This document shows, one piece after another, positions 17,891 through 27,233 of a stretch of 64,000 bases of DNA (position 1 is its first letter; the number at the start of each line of letters is the position of its first letter). Source of the stretch: Paraburkholderia caffeinitolerans (GTDB lineage: Bacteria; Pseudomonadota; Gammaproteobacteria; Burkholderiales; Burkholderiaceae). The DNA lies in NCBI RefSeq assembly GCF_902859945.1, contig NZ_CADIKL010000005.1:62001-126000 (forward strand), in the 5' to 3' direction. The position numbers were made by a program, and so were the translations under genes. Under the pieces are notes generated by a model, which ran no database searches, was not told where the DNA came from, and was given only the letters and a program-made list of their open reading frames with translations.

Positions 17891-18781
17891 TTACAGGGCG
17901 GCGGGCAGGCTAAGGCGCACGCCAAGCAGCTCTTCGTAGATTTCATTCACGCTGGTCGAATCCTTACCGCCGAGACCCTTTGCGCGAGCCGCGTTGTAGG
18001 TTTGCAGCACGAGTTGGCCGAGCGGCATCGGAAGATTCGAGAATTCGTCGAGGCACAATTTGATGTCTTTGTGCATGAGGTCGATGGCGAAGTTGGCCGG
18101 GCGCTGCTCGGTGAACAGCGTCTTCGGCAGGTAGTCGAGCATCTTGCTACCGGCGAGGCCAGCCGTCAGGACGTCGCACAGCACGTCGAGCTTCGCGCCT
18201 GCCTTGACGCTGGCAGTAAGCACTTCACCTAGGGCGACGGTATTGATTGCCGTGAGCAGGTTGTGGCTTAGTTTCGTAAGCTGACCCGCGCCCGTATCGC
18301 CGCAATGCACGACGCGGCCGGCCAGAACTTCGAAAATCGCGTTCAGTTTTTCGATTACTTCGGGCGAGCCACCGACCATCAGAACTAGCTTGCCGTTCTC
18401 GGCGCCTGCAACGCCGCCGCTCACGGGCGAATCGACGAAGCTAACTTTCTTTGCTGCGGCTGCAGCAGCAACCTCTTTGGTCGTCGCCGGGTCGACGGTG
18501 CTGAAGTCGACAATGATTGCGCCTTCGGCTGCCGTCTGCAGAACACCGGTTTCGCCAGTCACCGCATCGCGCAGCGTCTTCGGGCTCGGCAGGCTGAGGA
18601 GAATGCGTTCTGCGTCTTGTGCTGCGTCGGCAGGGCTCTTCGCGGCGATTGCACCCTTCGATGCGAGAGCGTCAACGGCTGCCTGGCTAGGGTCGAACAC
18701 GCGCACCTGATGACCCGCTGCGACCAGACGGGCTGCCATACGGCCACCCATGCGTCCCACTCCGATAAATGCAACCTTCAT
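17891..18781 (-). CDS. NAD(P)-dependent 3-hydroxyisobutyrate dehydrogenase-family oxidoreductase
   Basis: A 296-residue beta-hydroxyacid dehydrogenase. The dinucleotide motif is GVGRMGGRMA, the substrate-binding signature DSPVSGGVAGAENGKL, and the catalytic lysine region GAGQLTKLSHNLL. The longer frame begins at 18796, but GGAGG at 18790-18794 is correctly placed for ATG 18781 (MKVAFIGV), which matches the family N-terminus. It stands upstream of the aldehyde dehydrogenase on the same strand and divergent from a LysR regulator, which probably controls it. The exact hydroxyacid is unknown. Confidence 0.9.
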   Translation of the reverse strand: MKVAFIGVGRMGGRMAARLVAAGHQVRVFDPSQAAVDALASKGAIAAKSPADAAQDAERILLSLPSPKTLRDAVTGETGVLQTAAEGAIIVDFSTVDPATTKEVAAAAAAKKVSFVDSPVSGGVAGAENGKLVLMVGGSPEVIEKLNAIFEVLAGRVVHCGDTGAGQLTKLSHNLLTAINTVALGEVLTASVKAGAKLDVLCDVLTAGLAGSKMLDYLPKTLFTEQRPANFAIDLMHKDIKLCLDEFSNLPMPLGQLVLQTYNAARAKGLGGKDSTSVNEIYEELLGVRLSLPAAL

Positions 18782-18951
18782 TTGAGCTTCCTCCAACTGG
18801 AATCTGATTGGTTAAGCCGGGCAAAACGCGCAACACCTAAGTCATTGTCAGTCAAGGGTTTTCCCTTGTTTCGACCAGAAATTGCGTGCCGGTGATGTGA
18901 CTATAGGAAGACAAATTCAGAAAAAAAAGACGACACTTTTTGACCCTATGA

Positions 18952-18966
18952 GTAAGTTTCGCTTAC
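18952..18966. promoter_or_regulatory. Candidate LysR-type operator
   Basis: GTAAG-N5-CTTAC is a perfect 5-bp inverted repeat that also fits the LysR box T-N11-A (T18953 to A18965). It lies in the intergenic region between the divergent dehydrogenase and LysR genes, 32 bp before the regulator's start codon, a usual place for autoregulation. Confidence 0.5.
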
Positions 18967-18997
18967 CATTCGCTCCATATCCTTGTAGGAGTGCGGG

Positions 18998-19903
18998 ATG
19001 CTCAACCTCAGCCGCCTTCATCTGTTGCATGAGTTGTCGGTCCTTGGAACGATTTCGGCGGTCGCGGAAGCGGTCCGTCTCACGCGGCCAGCCGTTTCTC
19101 AACAGCTCGCCCAACTGGAAGAGGAACTCGAGACGGTTCTAATCGAGCGGTCAGGTCGCGGCGTCCAACTGACGCCTGCCGGACGGCGTTTGGTGGCAAG
19201 AGCGACTGGCTTGTTCGAAATGGTTGCGGATATTGAGTCCGAGGTCGCTGCCGCGAATGTGGAAGTCAGTGGCGAGGTGCGAATGTCGGCATTCGGGTCG
19301 CTGGCGAGCAGTGTCGTGCCGGTCGCCATCAGCCGACTACTTGAGCAGCACCCTCAGTTGAACGTCATCTTTACCGAACTGGAGCCATCCGAAGGCCTGA
19401 GAGCGGCCGCGGCCAAGCAGACCGACCTCGCCATCGTGGATGACCTCGTGAGCGCCGAAGCACTCGCAAGCGCCCTTGAGTTTCATCCTTTATGTGTTGA
19501 CCACTTTGATGCGGTTGTATCGTCGAAGCACAAGCTTGCTGGACGAAAATCCATTGCGTTATCGGACCTCGCGCACGAACGCTGGGCGTTGAATCAGTCG
19601 GCGGCGACGTACCACACGTTCCTTCTGAACGCCTGCTATGCAGGCGGGTTCACCCCGAAAGTGACGACAAGCAGCCGCAATACGGCAGTCACACTGGAAA
19701 TGGTCCGGACCGGCTGTGCCGTCGCTGTGTTGCCACGGCTCGCCCTGCGGCAGGCAGAGAAAGACCCCGACTTCTCTGTCATTCCAATTGACCCCGTGTT
19801 GAACAGGCGCGTATTCATTGCCTTGCCACGCGGGACCGCAAAGCGGCCCGCTATCGCGGCAGTTCTCGATGCTCTAACGTTGGCCGCTGAACCGTCCGAG
19901 TGA
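18998..19903 (+). CDS. LysR-family transcriptional regulator
   Basis: A 301-residue LysR regulator. The N-terminal winged HTH shows SAVAEAVRLTRPAVSQQLAQLEEE at about residues 20-42, followed by the linker helix and a periplasmic-binding-protein-like effector domain. AGGAG precedes ATG 18998. It is divergent from the hydroxyacid dehydrogenase gene with a T-N11-A dyad between them, so it most likely controls the catabolic genes on its left, possibly also those on its right. The inducer is unknown. Confidence 0.93.
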   Translation: MLNLSRLHLLHELSVLGTISAVAEAVRLTRPAVSQQLAQLEEELETVLIERSGRGVQLTPAGRRLVARATGLFEMVADIESEVAAANVEVSGEVRMSAFGSLASSVVPVAISRLLEQHPQLNVIFTELEPSEGLRAAAAKQTDLAIVDDLVSAEALASALEFHPLCVDHFDAVVSSKHKLAGRKSIALSDLAHERWALNQSAATYHTFLLNACYAGGFTPKVTTSSRNTAVTLEMVRTGCAVAVLPRLALRQAEKDPDFSVIPIDPVLNRRVFIALPRGTAKRPAIAAVLDALTLAAEPSE

Positions 19904-19989
19904 AGGCCAAACCCGTGCCGGTCCCATCACAAGACCAGGCGACCAGTTGAGTGCCTTTGCGCTCAATACGAGCGGGGCATTTCCGACGC

Positions 19990-21126
19990 TTAGAGGCGTT
20001 TTCGGATGATTTCTGCGACAGCGTCAACGTCTGTTTCGTCGTTGAAAATGCCGAACGAAATTCTGATGCCATCTCGCTCTGGCGATACGCGGACATTGTT
20101 CTCCGAGAGATACGCCAACCAGTCAGGCGAGAGCGCCATCGTGTAAATGTGCGCACGCTCCGTCGCATTCCGTGGCCCGACAAGTCGGATGCGAAGGTCA
20201 TCGAGATGCTCGATAAGTCTGTCCCCGAGTCTGAGGACGTGCGCCTCAATGTTGTCGACGCCGATGCTATCGAGCAAACTCAACGTAGCGCCCAGCGCAT
20301 GAATCCCTGGCAGGTTGAAGTTGCCGAGCTCGAATCGACCAGCCCCTGCTCGCAGAGCGACATCATCGGGACGTGCTATGAAATCGGCCGGCGGATTCGC
20401 GAGCCCAGCCGTGGCGAGATACACGGGCTCAAGGCTTTCGAGGCTTGAATCGACGTAAAGGAACCCAAGCCCTTGGGGCACCAGCAGTCCTTTGTGGCAT
20501 CCGGCCGCCAGAATCGAAACCCCAAGGTCTTTGACGTCAAGCGGCAAGACTCCGACCGACTGCATTGCATCGACAACGAGATAAAGAGCATTCTCTTTGC
20601 AAAGCTGTCCGATAGACCGGATGTCATGTCGCTGCCCGGCGTGAAAGGTCACGTGCGAAAGCGATATCGCTCGCGTTTTGCAGTCGACGTAGGGAGCGAA
20701 AGTCTGGGCATTCGCAACCTCTCCAGATAATTTGACGAACCGCACCTCGACACCTTTACGACGCAAATTCAGCCACGTATAGGCGTTGTTGGGATGGTCG
20801 CCTTCAATCAGCAAGACGTTGTCGCCAGCGTTGAAATCAATCGCATTGGCTGCGATGTTGAGGCCTTCCGACGTGTTCTTAGTGTATGCGATTTCGTCAG
20901 GAGATGCTCCAATGAATGACGCCAGGCCCCCCCGCACCTGTTCAACCCGGGCCAGCCATTTCGGCTTTGGGCCTGCCATCTCAAAGCTTTCTGCGAGAAA
21001 GTCTTCGACTGCCACCTTTGCGGTCACGCCAAGTGGCGTCTGATGTGCCGAGTCCAGATAGAGCATTTTGCTTGCCGCAGGAAAATCTGCCCTGATTGCT
21101 GCGTTATCGAGGAGTGTCATGAGCAT
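19990..21126 (-). CDS. Class V aminotransferase / cysteine desulfurase-fold PLP enzyme
   Basis: A 378-residue fold-type I PLP enzyme of the aminotransferase class V superfamily. The Schiff-base lysine is in AAGCHKGLLVPQG, the cofactor Asp in VVDAMQSVG, and the N-terminus LYLDSAHQTPLG is the usual substrate entry segment. There is no desulfurase Cys loop, so sulfur transfer is unlikely; a lyase or transaminase role is more likely. Its start could be ATG 21126 or 21120; neither has a clear ribosome site. It converges on the LysR gene and follows the ABC importer operon on the same strand, suggesting it processes the imported amino acid. Confidence 0.82.
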   Translation of the reverse strand: MLMTLLDNAAIRADFPAASKMLYLDSAHQTPLGVTAKVAVEDFLAESFEMAGPKPKWLARVEQVRGGLASFIGASPDEIAYTKNTSEGLNIAANAIDFNAGDNVLLIEGDHPNNAYTWLNLRRKGVEVRFVKLSGEVANAQTFAPYVDCKTRAISLSHVTFHAGQRHDIRSIGQLCKENALYLVVDAMQSVGVLPLDVKDLGVSILAAGCHKGLLVPQGLGFLYVDSSLESLEPVYLATAGLANPPADFIARPDDVALRAGAGRFELGNFNLPGIHALGATLSLLDSIGVDNIEAHVLRLGDRLIEHLDDLRIRLVGPRNATERAHIYTMALSPDWLAYLSENNVRVSPERDGIRISFGIFNDETDVDAVAEIIRKRL

Positions 21127-21219
21127 TCATCGTTGCGCGCCTGAACGGGCGCTGCAATTGGAAGATGGTTACGGGAAGGCCTGCGCCACGAAAACGCTCG
21201 TCGGTGGCCGGGGTTTCAT

Positions 21220-21972
21220 TTAGGCGTGTGCCAACACCTGACCAAGAAATTCGCGTACACGCGGATGAGCTGCGTCGCTGAAGAATTCGTCCGGCGAGGC
21301 GTCGACAAGGATGCGGCCGCCGTCAACGAAGATGATTCGGTCGGCAACTCTCCGTGCAAACGACATTTCGTGGGTGACACAAAGCATGGTCATACCCTCC
21401 GTCGCCAAAGCAACCATCGTGTCGAGAACCTCTTTGACCATCTCTGGGTCCAACGCCGATGTCGGTTCATCAAAGAGCATGACACTCGGACTCATGCATA
21501 AGGCCCGTGCGATGGCCACTCGCTGTTGCTGACCTCCCGAGAGTTGGGGAGGATATTTTCCCGCCTGATTTGCTACGCGGACCTTGGTGAGCAACCGAGT
21601 CGCGATTTCTCTTGCCTCATCCTTGCTTACTCCGTTCACTTTTACGGGCGCGAGCATGCAGTTTTTGAGCACAGTGTAGTGCGGAAACAGATTGAAACTC
21701 TGAAACACCATGCCTACATGGCGACGTACATCTGCTGGCTTCTGGTATCGCTCGCCGGTTTGTGGGTTCCGGACAATGACCTCTCCGCCGTCAATGTCCT
21801 CCAGCCCGTTGATGCAACGAATGAGCGTAGATTTTCCGGAGCCCGATGGTCCGCAAATCACCACTTTCTGTCCAACGCCAATCTTCAGGTTGACGCTGTT
21901 GAGAACTGTTTGCGCCCCGAAGCGCTTGGTTAGCGATACGAGTTCGACGACTGGGGTATCGGTTGCATTCAT
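21220..21972 (-). CDS. Polar amino acid ABC transporter, ATP-binding protein
   Basis: A 250-residue ATPase of the GlnQ/GltL/HisP type. It has Walker A GPSGSGKST, a Q-loop in MVFQSFNLFPHYTVLKN, the signature LSGGQQQRVAIARAL, Walker B VMLFDEP, and the switch His in CVTHE. It is the last of four importer genes in one operon (binding protein, two permeases, ATPase). The set most resembles the glutamate/aspartate (Glt) and glutamine importers; specificity is set by the binding protein. Confidence 0.95.
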   Translation of the reverse strand: MNATDTPVVELVSLTKRFGAQTVLNSVNLKIGVGQKVVICGPSGSGKSTLIRCINGLEDIDGGEVIVRNPQTGERYQKPADVRRHVGMVFQSFNLFPHYTVLKNCMLAPVKVNGVSKDEAREIATRLLTKVRVANQAGKYPPQLSGGQQQRVAIARALCMSPSVMLFDEPTSALDPEMVKEVLDTMVALATEGMTMLCVTHEMSFARRVADRIIFVDGGRILVDASPDEFFSDAAHPRVREFLGQVLAHA

Positions 21973-22004
21973 TTCTGCTCCCTGTAACGGGCGATTGGGT
22001 GGAG

Positions 22005-22733
22005 TCAGTTGGCTGCGGTGACAACGATCGGAGCCGGAATACGTGTTTCGCTCTTTGCCTGGCGACGCGCCCGAAGGTAGTCAGCAAGCTCCGCCACACC
22101 GGAGCAGATTACGAAATACACGACTGCTGCGAATGTATAAAACTCCACAAGCTTGCCGTCACGCTGGGCAATCTTCGAGGCGGCCCCGACAAAATCCGTC
22201 AGCGACAGGACGTACACAAGAGACGTGTCCTGGAACAGAATAATTGCCTGGGTCACCATGATTGGAATCACCGCCTTAAGCGCCTGTGGAACGATGACGA
22301 GTGAATACGCATGCCAGGTCGAAAGACCCAAAGCTTTCGCTCCCTCATATTGACCTCTCGGCACGGACAGCAGACCCGAGCGGATGATTTCGCAGAAGTA
22401 GGCTGCCTCAAAAAGCGTGTACGTAACGAAGGCCGTCAGTTGCGGACTTACCGAGACCGAGATTCCCACCGGAGAGAAATGGCGAAGCGCTAGCGGCACA
22501 AGAAAGAAAAACCAGAACAGCACCATGATGAGCGGAATTGACCGCATGACCGTCACGTAAGCCCAGACGATACGGTCGAGCACCGGGACCCTGATGTGAC
22601 GAATCACGGCGAGGACTATTCCGATAGCGAGACCGCCGAGAAACGCGAGGAAAGTGAGCTTGAGGGTGAACACCATGCCCTCGCCGAGATACGGGAGTGC
22701 GCGCTGGATGGCGCCAAAGTCATACGTAGTCAT
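22005..22733 (-). CDS. Polar amino acid ABC transporter, permease (second)
   Basis: A 242-residue inner-membrane permease of the HisMQ/GltJK family with about five helices. The cytoplasmic EAA loop that contacts the ATPase appears as GQYEGAKALGLSTWHAYSLVIVPQALK. It is 8 bp from the first permease, and the two form the heterodimeric channel. GltK-like position in the operon. Confidence 0.93.
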   Translation of the reverse strand: MTTYDFGAIQRALPYLGEGMVFTLKLTFLAFLGGLAIGIVLAVIRHIRVPVLDRIVWAYVTVMRSIPLIMVLFWFFFLVPLALRHFSPVGISVSVSPQLTAFVTYTLFEAAYFCEIIRSGLLSVPRGQYEGAKALGLSTWHAYSLVIVPQALKAVIPIMVTQAIILFQDTSLVYVLSLTDFVGAASKIAQRDGKLVEFYTFAAVVYFVICSGVAELADYLRARRQAKSETRIPAPIVVTAAN

Positions 22734-22741
22734 GCCTGCCT

Positions 22742-23467
22742 CTATACCTTGCTGACCGTTGCGACGTTCGATTTCACGGAAAACCGCCGCATGACAATCT
22801 CAGCCGCGCCATAAATGACTATGGAGAGGACGAAGTACGTCGCTGTGACGACGCTGAACGATTCGAACGTTCTGAACGTGAACTCATTCATCTGCTGTGC
22901 CTGCGCTGTCAGGTCCAGCAGCCCAATTGTCATTGCAACCGATGTGTTTTTGAGCAACGCCAATGCCTCACTGGTAAGCGAAGGCGCCATTGTTCGTAGC
23001 GATTGGGGTACCAGAATGCATGCGTACGTGGTGAAGCTAGACAGCCCCAGCGCATTTGCCGCCTCGCGCTGTCCTTTAGCCAACGACTGAATCCCCGCGC
23101 GGATCTGCTCTGCGACGCGCGCCCCGGTGTACAAGCCGACAGCAATCAGTGCAGGCACGAAGCTGGCCCACGGTGGTGGCATCTGCTTGATTGCATGTCC
23201 CAGTCCGACAGGCAAAATCTCAGGGAAAACGAAGTACCAGAGAAACGCCTGAAGTAGCAGAGGGACATTTCTGAATACTTGAACGTAAGCGCGACTTAAC
23301 GTGCGGAGCATCTTGCTACGCGATGTCCGACCCGACCCAACCAGCACTCCGAGCGCCGCCGAGATGACGGCGGCGCCGAACCAGAGCAGCAAAGTCCAAT
23401 AAAGGCCTGAGAGCAACCAGTTGAAGTAGTGATTTCCGTCGACGGTTGTTTCGAACAGGAGTTGCAT
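22742..23467 (-). CDS. Polar amino acid ABC transporter, permease (first)
   Basis: About 241 residues, permease of the HisMQ/GltJ type. The EAA loop is KGQREAANALGLSSFTTYACILVPQSLR. The frame opens at GTG 23506, but the family-like N-terminus begins at ATG 23467 (MQLLFETTVDG) with a GGGGG stretch upstream, which is preferred. It partners the permease at 22005 and lies between that gene and the binding protein. Confidence 0.92.
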   Translation of the reverse strand: MQLLFETTVDGNHYFNWLLSGLYWTLLLWFGAAVISAALGVLVGSGRTSRSKMLRTLSRAYVQVFRNVPLLLQAFLWYFVFPEILPVGLGHAIKQMPPPWASFVPALIAVGLYTGARVAEQIRAGIQSLAKGQREAANALGLSSFTTYACILVPQSLRTMAPSLTSEALALLKNTSVAMTIGLLDLTAQAQQMNEFTFRTFESFSVVTATYFVLSIVIYGAAEIVMRRFSVKSNVATVSKV

Positions 23468-23510
23468 GGGTGCCCCCAGTTGAAGAGCAGCGCTGCTGCT
23501 CCGCACAGAT

Positions 23511-24401
23511 TTATGAAGGCAACTTGTCGCTTGGAGCCTTGACGCGCACCTTCAGGTCATCGCTCATCGGGAAGTTCAGTTTGATTCCGCGCGGAGGAAT
23601 CGGGTCTTCGAACCATTTAGCGTAGATCTTGTTGAATTCACCTGAAGCCATCAGCGACTTCAATGTGTCGTCGACCGTCTTCTTGAAGGTGGGGTCGTCC
23701 TTCGCGAACATCAACCCGTAGACCAGCGAGTTATATGATTCCGGGAGGAACGTAAAGGCAGCCGGGTTCTTGGCGTCAGCTTTCTTCGCGGCGAGGAGAA
23801 TGTCGTCCTCGATGAAGGCAGCCGCGCGACCGCTTTCCAGAACGAGCATGGACTCGCCGTGGTCATGTGCCGGAATGAACTTAAGGTCGAGGTTGTTCTT
23901 CTCGCTGATTTCCTTCGCGAAACCCAAAGCGTTTGAGCCCTGGGTGTAAACCACAGTCTTACCCTTGAGATCAGCAGCCGACTTGATGCCCGAATCTGCT
24001 TGCACGAGCCAGCGCGTATGGCTGACAAACGTACCGACCGAGAACCCGACCTGTTTTTGGCGGTCAAGGCTGTTCGCCGTACTCGCGCATTCAATGTCGA
24101 CGTTTCCGTTGTTCACGAGCGCGATACGATTGGCCGAAGTGACCGGAACATTCGTCAGCTTCAACGCCGGCATGGTCTGCTTCAGTTTGTCGACCACTGC
24201 GTGACACAGGTCGACCGAGAACCCGACGTAGTTCTGGTTCTGGTCGAGGTACGAGAACGGCACAGAAGCATCCCGCACTCCCAGCCGTATTTCGCCAGTG
24301 CTTTTGATTTTGGCGAGCGTGTCGGCGGCGTTGGCCTGCACCGAAAACATCGTACTTCCCGCAACGAGAAGAACCGCTGGAACGAAAAGTCTGAACAGCA
24401 T
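23511..24401 (-). CDS. Amino acid ABC transporter, periplasmic binding protein (GltI-like)
   Basis: A 296-residue family-3 solute-binding protein. A clear Sec signal peptide begins at ATG 24401 (MLFRLFVPAVLLVAGS) and ends near VQANA; AGGAG lies just upstream, so the longer frame to 24518 is rejected. The mature protein starts TGEIRLGVRDASVPFSYLDQ, the usual opening beta strand. FSVDLCHAVVDKLKQ and NRIALVNNGNVDIECASTANS match the glutamate/aspartate binding protein group, which suggests an acidic amino acid ligand. First gene of the importer operon. Confidence 0.93.
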   Translation of the reverse strand: MLFRLFVPAVLLVAGSTMFSVQANAADTLAKIKSTGEIRLGVRDASVPFSYLDQNQNYVGFSVDLCHAVVDKLKQTMPALKLTNVPVTSANRIALVNNGNVDIECASTANSLDRQKQVGFSVGTFVSHTRWLVQADSGIKSAADLKGKTVVYTQGSNALGFAKEISEKNNLDLKFIPAHDHGESMLVLESGRAAAFIEDDILLAAKKADAKNPAAFTFLPESYNSLVYGLMFAKDDPTFKKTVDDTLKSLMASGEFNKIYAKWFEDPIPPRGIKLNFPMSDDLKVRVKAPSDKLPS

Positions 24402-24639
24402 TCCGAACTCCTGTGTTGTCGCGTATTCACTGGCGCAACGATGTCTCCCGGCGCCGGCATTCGTAGGTGGATTTATGCGCACCGAACGACTGGGTGCAGG
24501 AAAACTGTAGGCATCCAAAAAGAATAAAAAAAGATGACCTTTTCTTTCCCAATAGGAAGGAAAAGGTTTCGTTTATTTTGGTGCTGGATGCCGCGAGAAC
24601 GGGGAGAACGCACGCGTGCGAAGCGCGAGGGGCGCCCGC

Positions 24640-24936
24640 CATTACGCCGTGAGATGCGGCGGAGTATCTGCGACCGCAAACCAAGCGTGTCTTGCAGTCC
24701 AACATGCGAGGCTACGGCGCGGACAAGGTCTGGAAGCAGATGAACCGGGAACGTATCACGATGGCACGTTGCACAGTCGAGCGGCGGATGAAGCAATAGG
24801 TTAGCGCGGCGCGAATCGCAGCAAGCAAGTACGCACGGCCATCCCCGAACCGCTGGACGGATCAAGCGTCAATTCAAGGCCGACTGGCCGCACGAACTGT
24901 GGGTTTCGGATTTCACATACGATACGCCCAGCTAAC
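24640..24936 (+). pseudogene. IS3-family transposase (OrfB) remnant
   Basis: Two short out-of-frame pieces of an IS3-type OrfB transposase. The first (from 24659) reads RGYGADKVWKQMNRERITMA then RCTVERRMKQ and stops at 24797-24800. The second (about 24862-24936) reads IKRQFKADWPHELWVSDFTY, the start of the DDE catalytic domain, then stops. The intervening VRTAIPEPLD segment is in another frame, so there are at least two frame disruptions and the rest is gone. It separates the two catabolic regions. No terminal repeats are seen. Confidence 0.8.
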
Positions 24937-25083
24937 GTCCCTGATGAGCGAGAGGTCGGCGTCCTTGTCATAATCCACTTTCATGCTGAATCCTAGACTG
25001 TCATTCGTTAAACAAAACGTGCCTTGAGCACTGCCCCGACAACTGCTGATGCGCTCCCTGCGCTACGAGACGCCCCCGGCTCT

Positions 25084-26412
25084 CTACTGTATCCCGGAAC
25101 ACGCAGCGCTCTCTATTCTCTCGATGGGTCCCAGCAAAAATATATAACTTAGAATTCCCAACACCACGACCGCCCCGGAGATAAAGAAGGCAGCCGAGAA
25201 GCTTCCGGTTTTCTGCGCCACAAACCCGGTCACGATCGGCGCAGACAGGCCGATCAGATTGGCAATACAATTCACGATACCGCCCAGCGCCGCCACACTT
25301 CCCTGAGGCGCGATCAGTGCAACAATGCTCGACGCTGTCGGCGCCGTGATGGCGAGTCCCGCAGCGCCTAGCGACAGGAACACCAGCGCCATTTGCAGTG
25401 AAGTTGCGAACGCCGCGCCAACTACGGCAAGCGATAAAACCATGCTCCCTACCAAAACAGCCCGGCGCACCTGGGTTGCTTCCTTGCCTCGCATGATCAG
25501 CTGGTCTACCAGCCAGCCGCCGATCACGAACTCCGCGATTACTGCCACGATCCAGGGAATCGTCGTGTACATGCCGCTCGCAAGAACGTTTAGGCCTAGT
25601 TGTTTTGCGAGGAATCCCGGAAGCCAGGTCAGCAGAACGTAGTAGGTGTACGTGTAACTGGCGTATCCCAGGGCAAGGCCCCAAGTCTTGCGCTGTGTGA
25701 GCAAGTAGGAAATCTTCGTGGGGCGATAATTTTCCGAAGCACGCTCGGTCTGAGCTCCGCCCTCCAAAATAAACTCATGCTCCGCGGCCCTCAGCAAGCC
25801 ACGCGAGCGCATTTCAGAGGGATTTCTGTACAGCGCCCAAAACAAGACTGCATAGCCTACGCTTACGATGCCGGTGAGATGAAACGCCGCCTGCCAACCC
25901 CAGCGGTTGACCACATAGGCCATCGCCGGAATGCCAATTACATTCGACAACTTCGCCGCGCCGTCTAGCAGTGACGTGCACATGCCTCGCTCACTGTTCG
26001 GAAACCAGTAGCCCGTCGCCTTCCATGCGGCGGGAATCATCGGCGTCTCAGCCACGCCCAGGATCAACCGGGCCACGATCAGCAGTCCCAGGCCGCCCGC
26101 TGCGGCGGTCATAAAGGTTGCAACGCCCCACATGACCGTGGCGATTCGCATCACCCACTTGACGCCGACCTTATCGATAAACGCTCCTATGGGTATTTGC
26201 AGAAGCGCATAGGTCCACAAAAACGATGAAAAGACAATCCCCAACTGGGACGGATCGAGGTTCAGCGCATGCGCCAACGGTTGGGCGGCGATCGACAGGT
26301 TCACGCGGTCCACGTAATTGACAAACGCACCGGTGCCGAGCAAGCCACCAATCAGCCAGCGTGTACGGCCGGGTGCGGACAGGTCTTCGGCACCGTTCGA
26401 GATCGAGTTCAT
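25084..26412 (-). CDS. MFS transporter, anion:cation symporter (ACS) family
   Basis: A 442-residue, 12-helix transporter. The opening helix with NYVDRVNLSIAAQPLAHAL and the loop GAFIDKVGVKW are hallmarks of the ACS family, which moves organic anions such as glucarate, phthalate and hydroxyphenylacetate. It overlaps the aldolase gene by four bases (ATGA), so the two are coupled, and it probably imports the aldolase pathway's substrate or a precursor. A second ACS transporter lies at 28460. Confidence 0.92.
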   Translation of the reverse strand: MNSISNGAEDLSAPGRTRWLIGGLLGTGAFVNYVDRVNLSIAAQPLAHALNLDPSQLGIVFSSFLWTYALLQIPIGAFIDKVGVKWVMRIATVMWGVATFMTAAAGGLGLLIVARLILGVAETPMIPAAWKATGYWFPNSERGMCTSLLDGAAKLSNVIGIPAMAYVVNRWGWQAAFHLTGIVSVGYAVLFWALYRNPSEMRSRGLLRAAEHEFILEGGAQTERASENYRPTKISYLLTQRKTWGLALGYASYTYTYYVLLTWLPGFLAKQLGLNVLASGMYTTIPWIVAVIAEFVIGGWLVDQLIMRGKEATQVRRAVLVGSMVLSLAVVGAAFATSLQMALVFLSLGAAGLAITAPTASSIVALIAPQGSVAALGGIVNCIANLIGLSAPIVTGFVAQKTGSFSAAFFISGAVVVLGILSYIFLLGPIERIESAACSGIQ

Positions 26413-27179
26413 TTGTCGTCAGCCCCTGCCGCTTCCTCAAAGAGCTGAACGGTTTGCTCCCAGGCTGTGCGTAGGCCGAGTGCAAGCGCACCGTGCTCCA
26501 TCGTTAGGACCATCTTGTAGGCGCCGTTTTTGATGGCGAAAGCCTTTTCTTCAACACTCCATGCTGGCAGGATCCACGGCTTATTCGCTTCGTGCGCCGC
26601 TTCGGCAATGGCCTTCAGGTCCTGCCAGTCTCCTTCGATGCGTTTGTATGAGCCACGTGAACGACGCAACGACAAGTCCGACGGACCGATGAATACGCCA
26701 TCTACGGAAGGAAGCGCAAGAATCTCGCGGACTTCCGCCAACGCCTGCGCGTCTTCGATCATGGCGAAACACAAAGTCTCGCAATCTTGCCGTTTCAGCC
26801 ATTCGTCGTCAAAACCGCCGTAACCCGCCGTGCGGCCACCAGCAAAGCTCCGCGCCCCTACAGGAGGAAACTTGGCGAACGCGCAGATCTTCTCTGCGTG
26901 AGCCGCACCCTCTATGTGCGGAATTACGATCGCGTCCGCGCCAAAATCCAACGCTTGCTGGATCGGTTCACGAGACGGACCCAGCACTTTCGCGAACACT
27001 TTCAGCTCGAGACCCTTGAGCGCCGGAATGAAACGTTCCAGTGCGGCGAGATCAAAGGTTCCGTGCTCGATATCCAGAACCACCGCCCGGTATCCGATCA
27101 TCGCCGCTATCTCCGCGGCGGCCAGATTTGGCCCGGACAACCACACAGCCGAACGCATTCGCAGGTCAAAGTCTTTCAT
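26409..27179 (-). CDS. HpcH/HpaI-family class II aldolase
   Basis: A 256-residue enzyme of the HpcH/HpaI aldolase/citrate lyase family, which cleaves or forms 2-oxo-acids with pyruvate (for example 4-hydroxy-2-oxoheptanedioate aldolase). LDIEHGTFD carries the catalytic His, MIEDAQAL the metal-binding Glu and GVFIGPSDLS the metal-binding Asp. The Arg that normally binds pyruvate carboxylate appears as Lys in VFAKVLG, a conservative change. The frame opens at GTG 27191, but GTGGGGA serves as ribosome site for ATG 27179. Coupled to the downstream ACS transporter. Confidence 0.88.
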   Translation of the reverse strand: MKDFDLRMRSAVWLSGPNLAAAEIAAMIGYRAVVLDIEHGTFDLAALERFIPALKGLELKVFAKVLGPSREPIQQALDFGADAIVIPHIEGAAHAEKICAFAKFPPVGARSFAGGRTAGYGGFDDEWLKRQDCETLCFAMIEDAQALAEVREILALPSVDGVFIGPSDLSLRRSRGSYKRIEGDWQDLKAIAEAAHEANKPWILPAWSVEEKAFAIKNGAYKMVLTMEHGALALGLRTAWEQTVQLFEEAAGADDK

Positions 27180-27233
27180 GGAATTCCCCACTGAGTAAAA
27201 GGAAGATGGTGTTAGTCCAACTCGTGCGGCACG

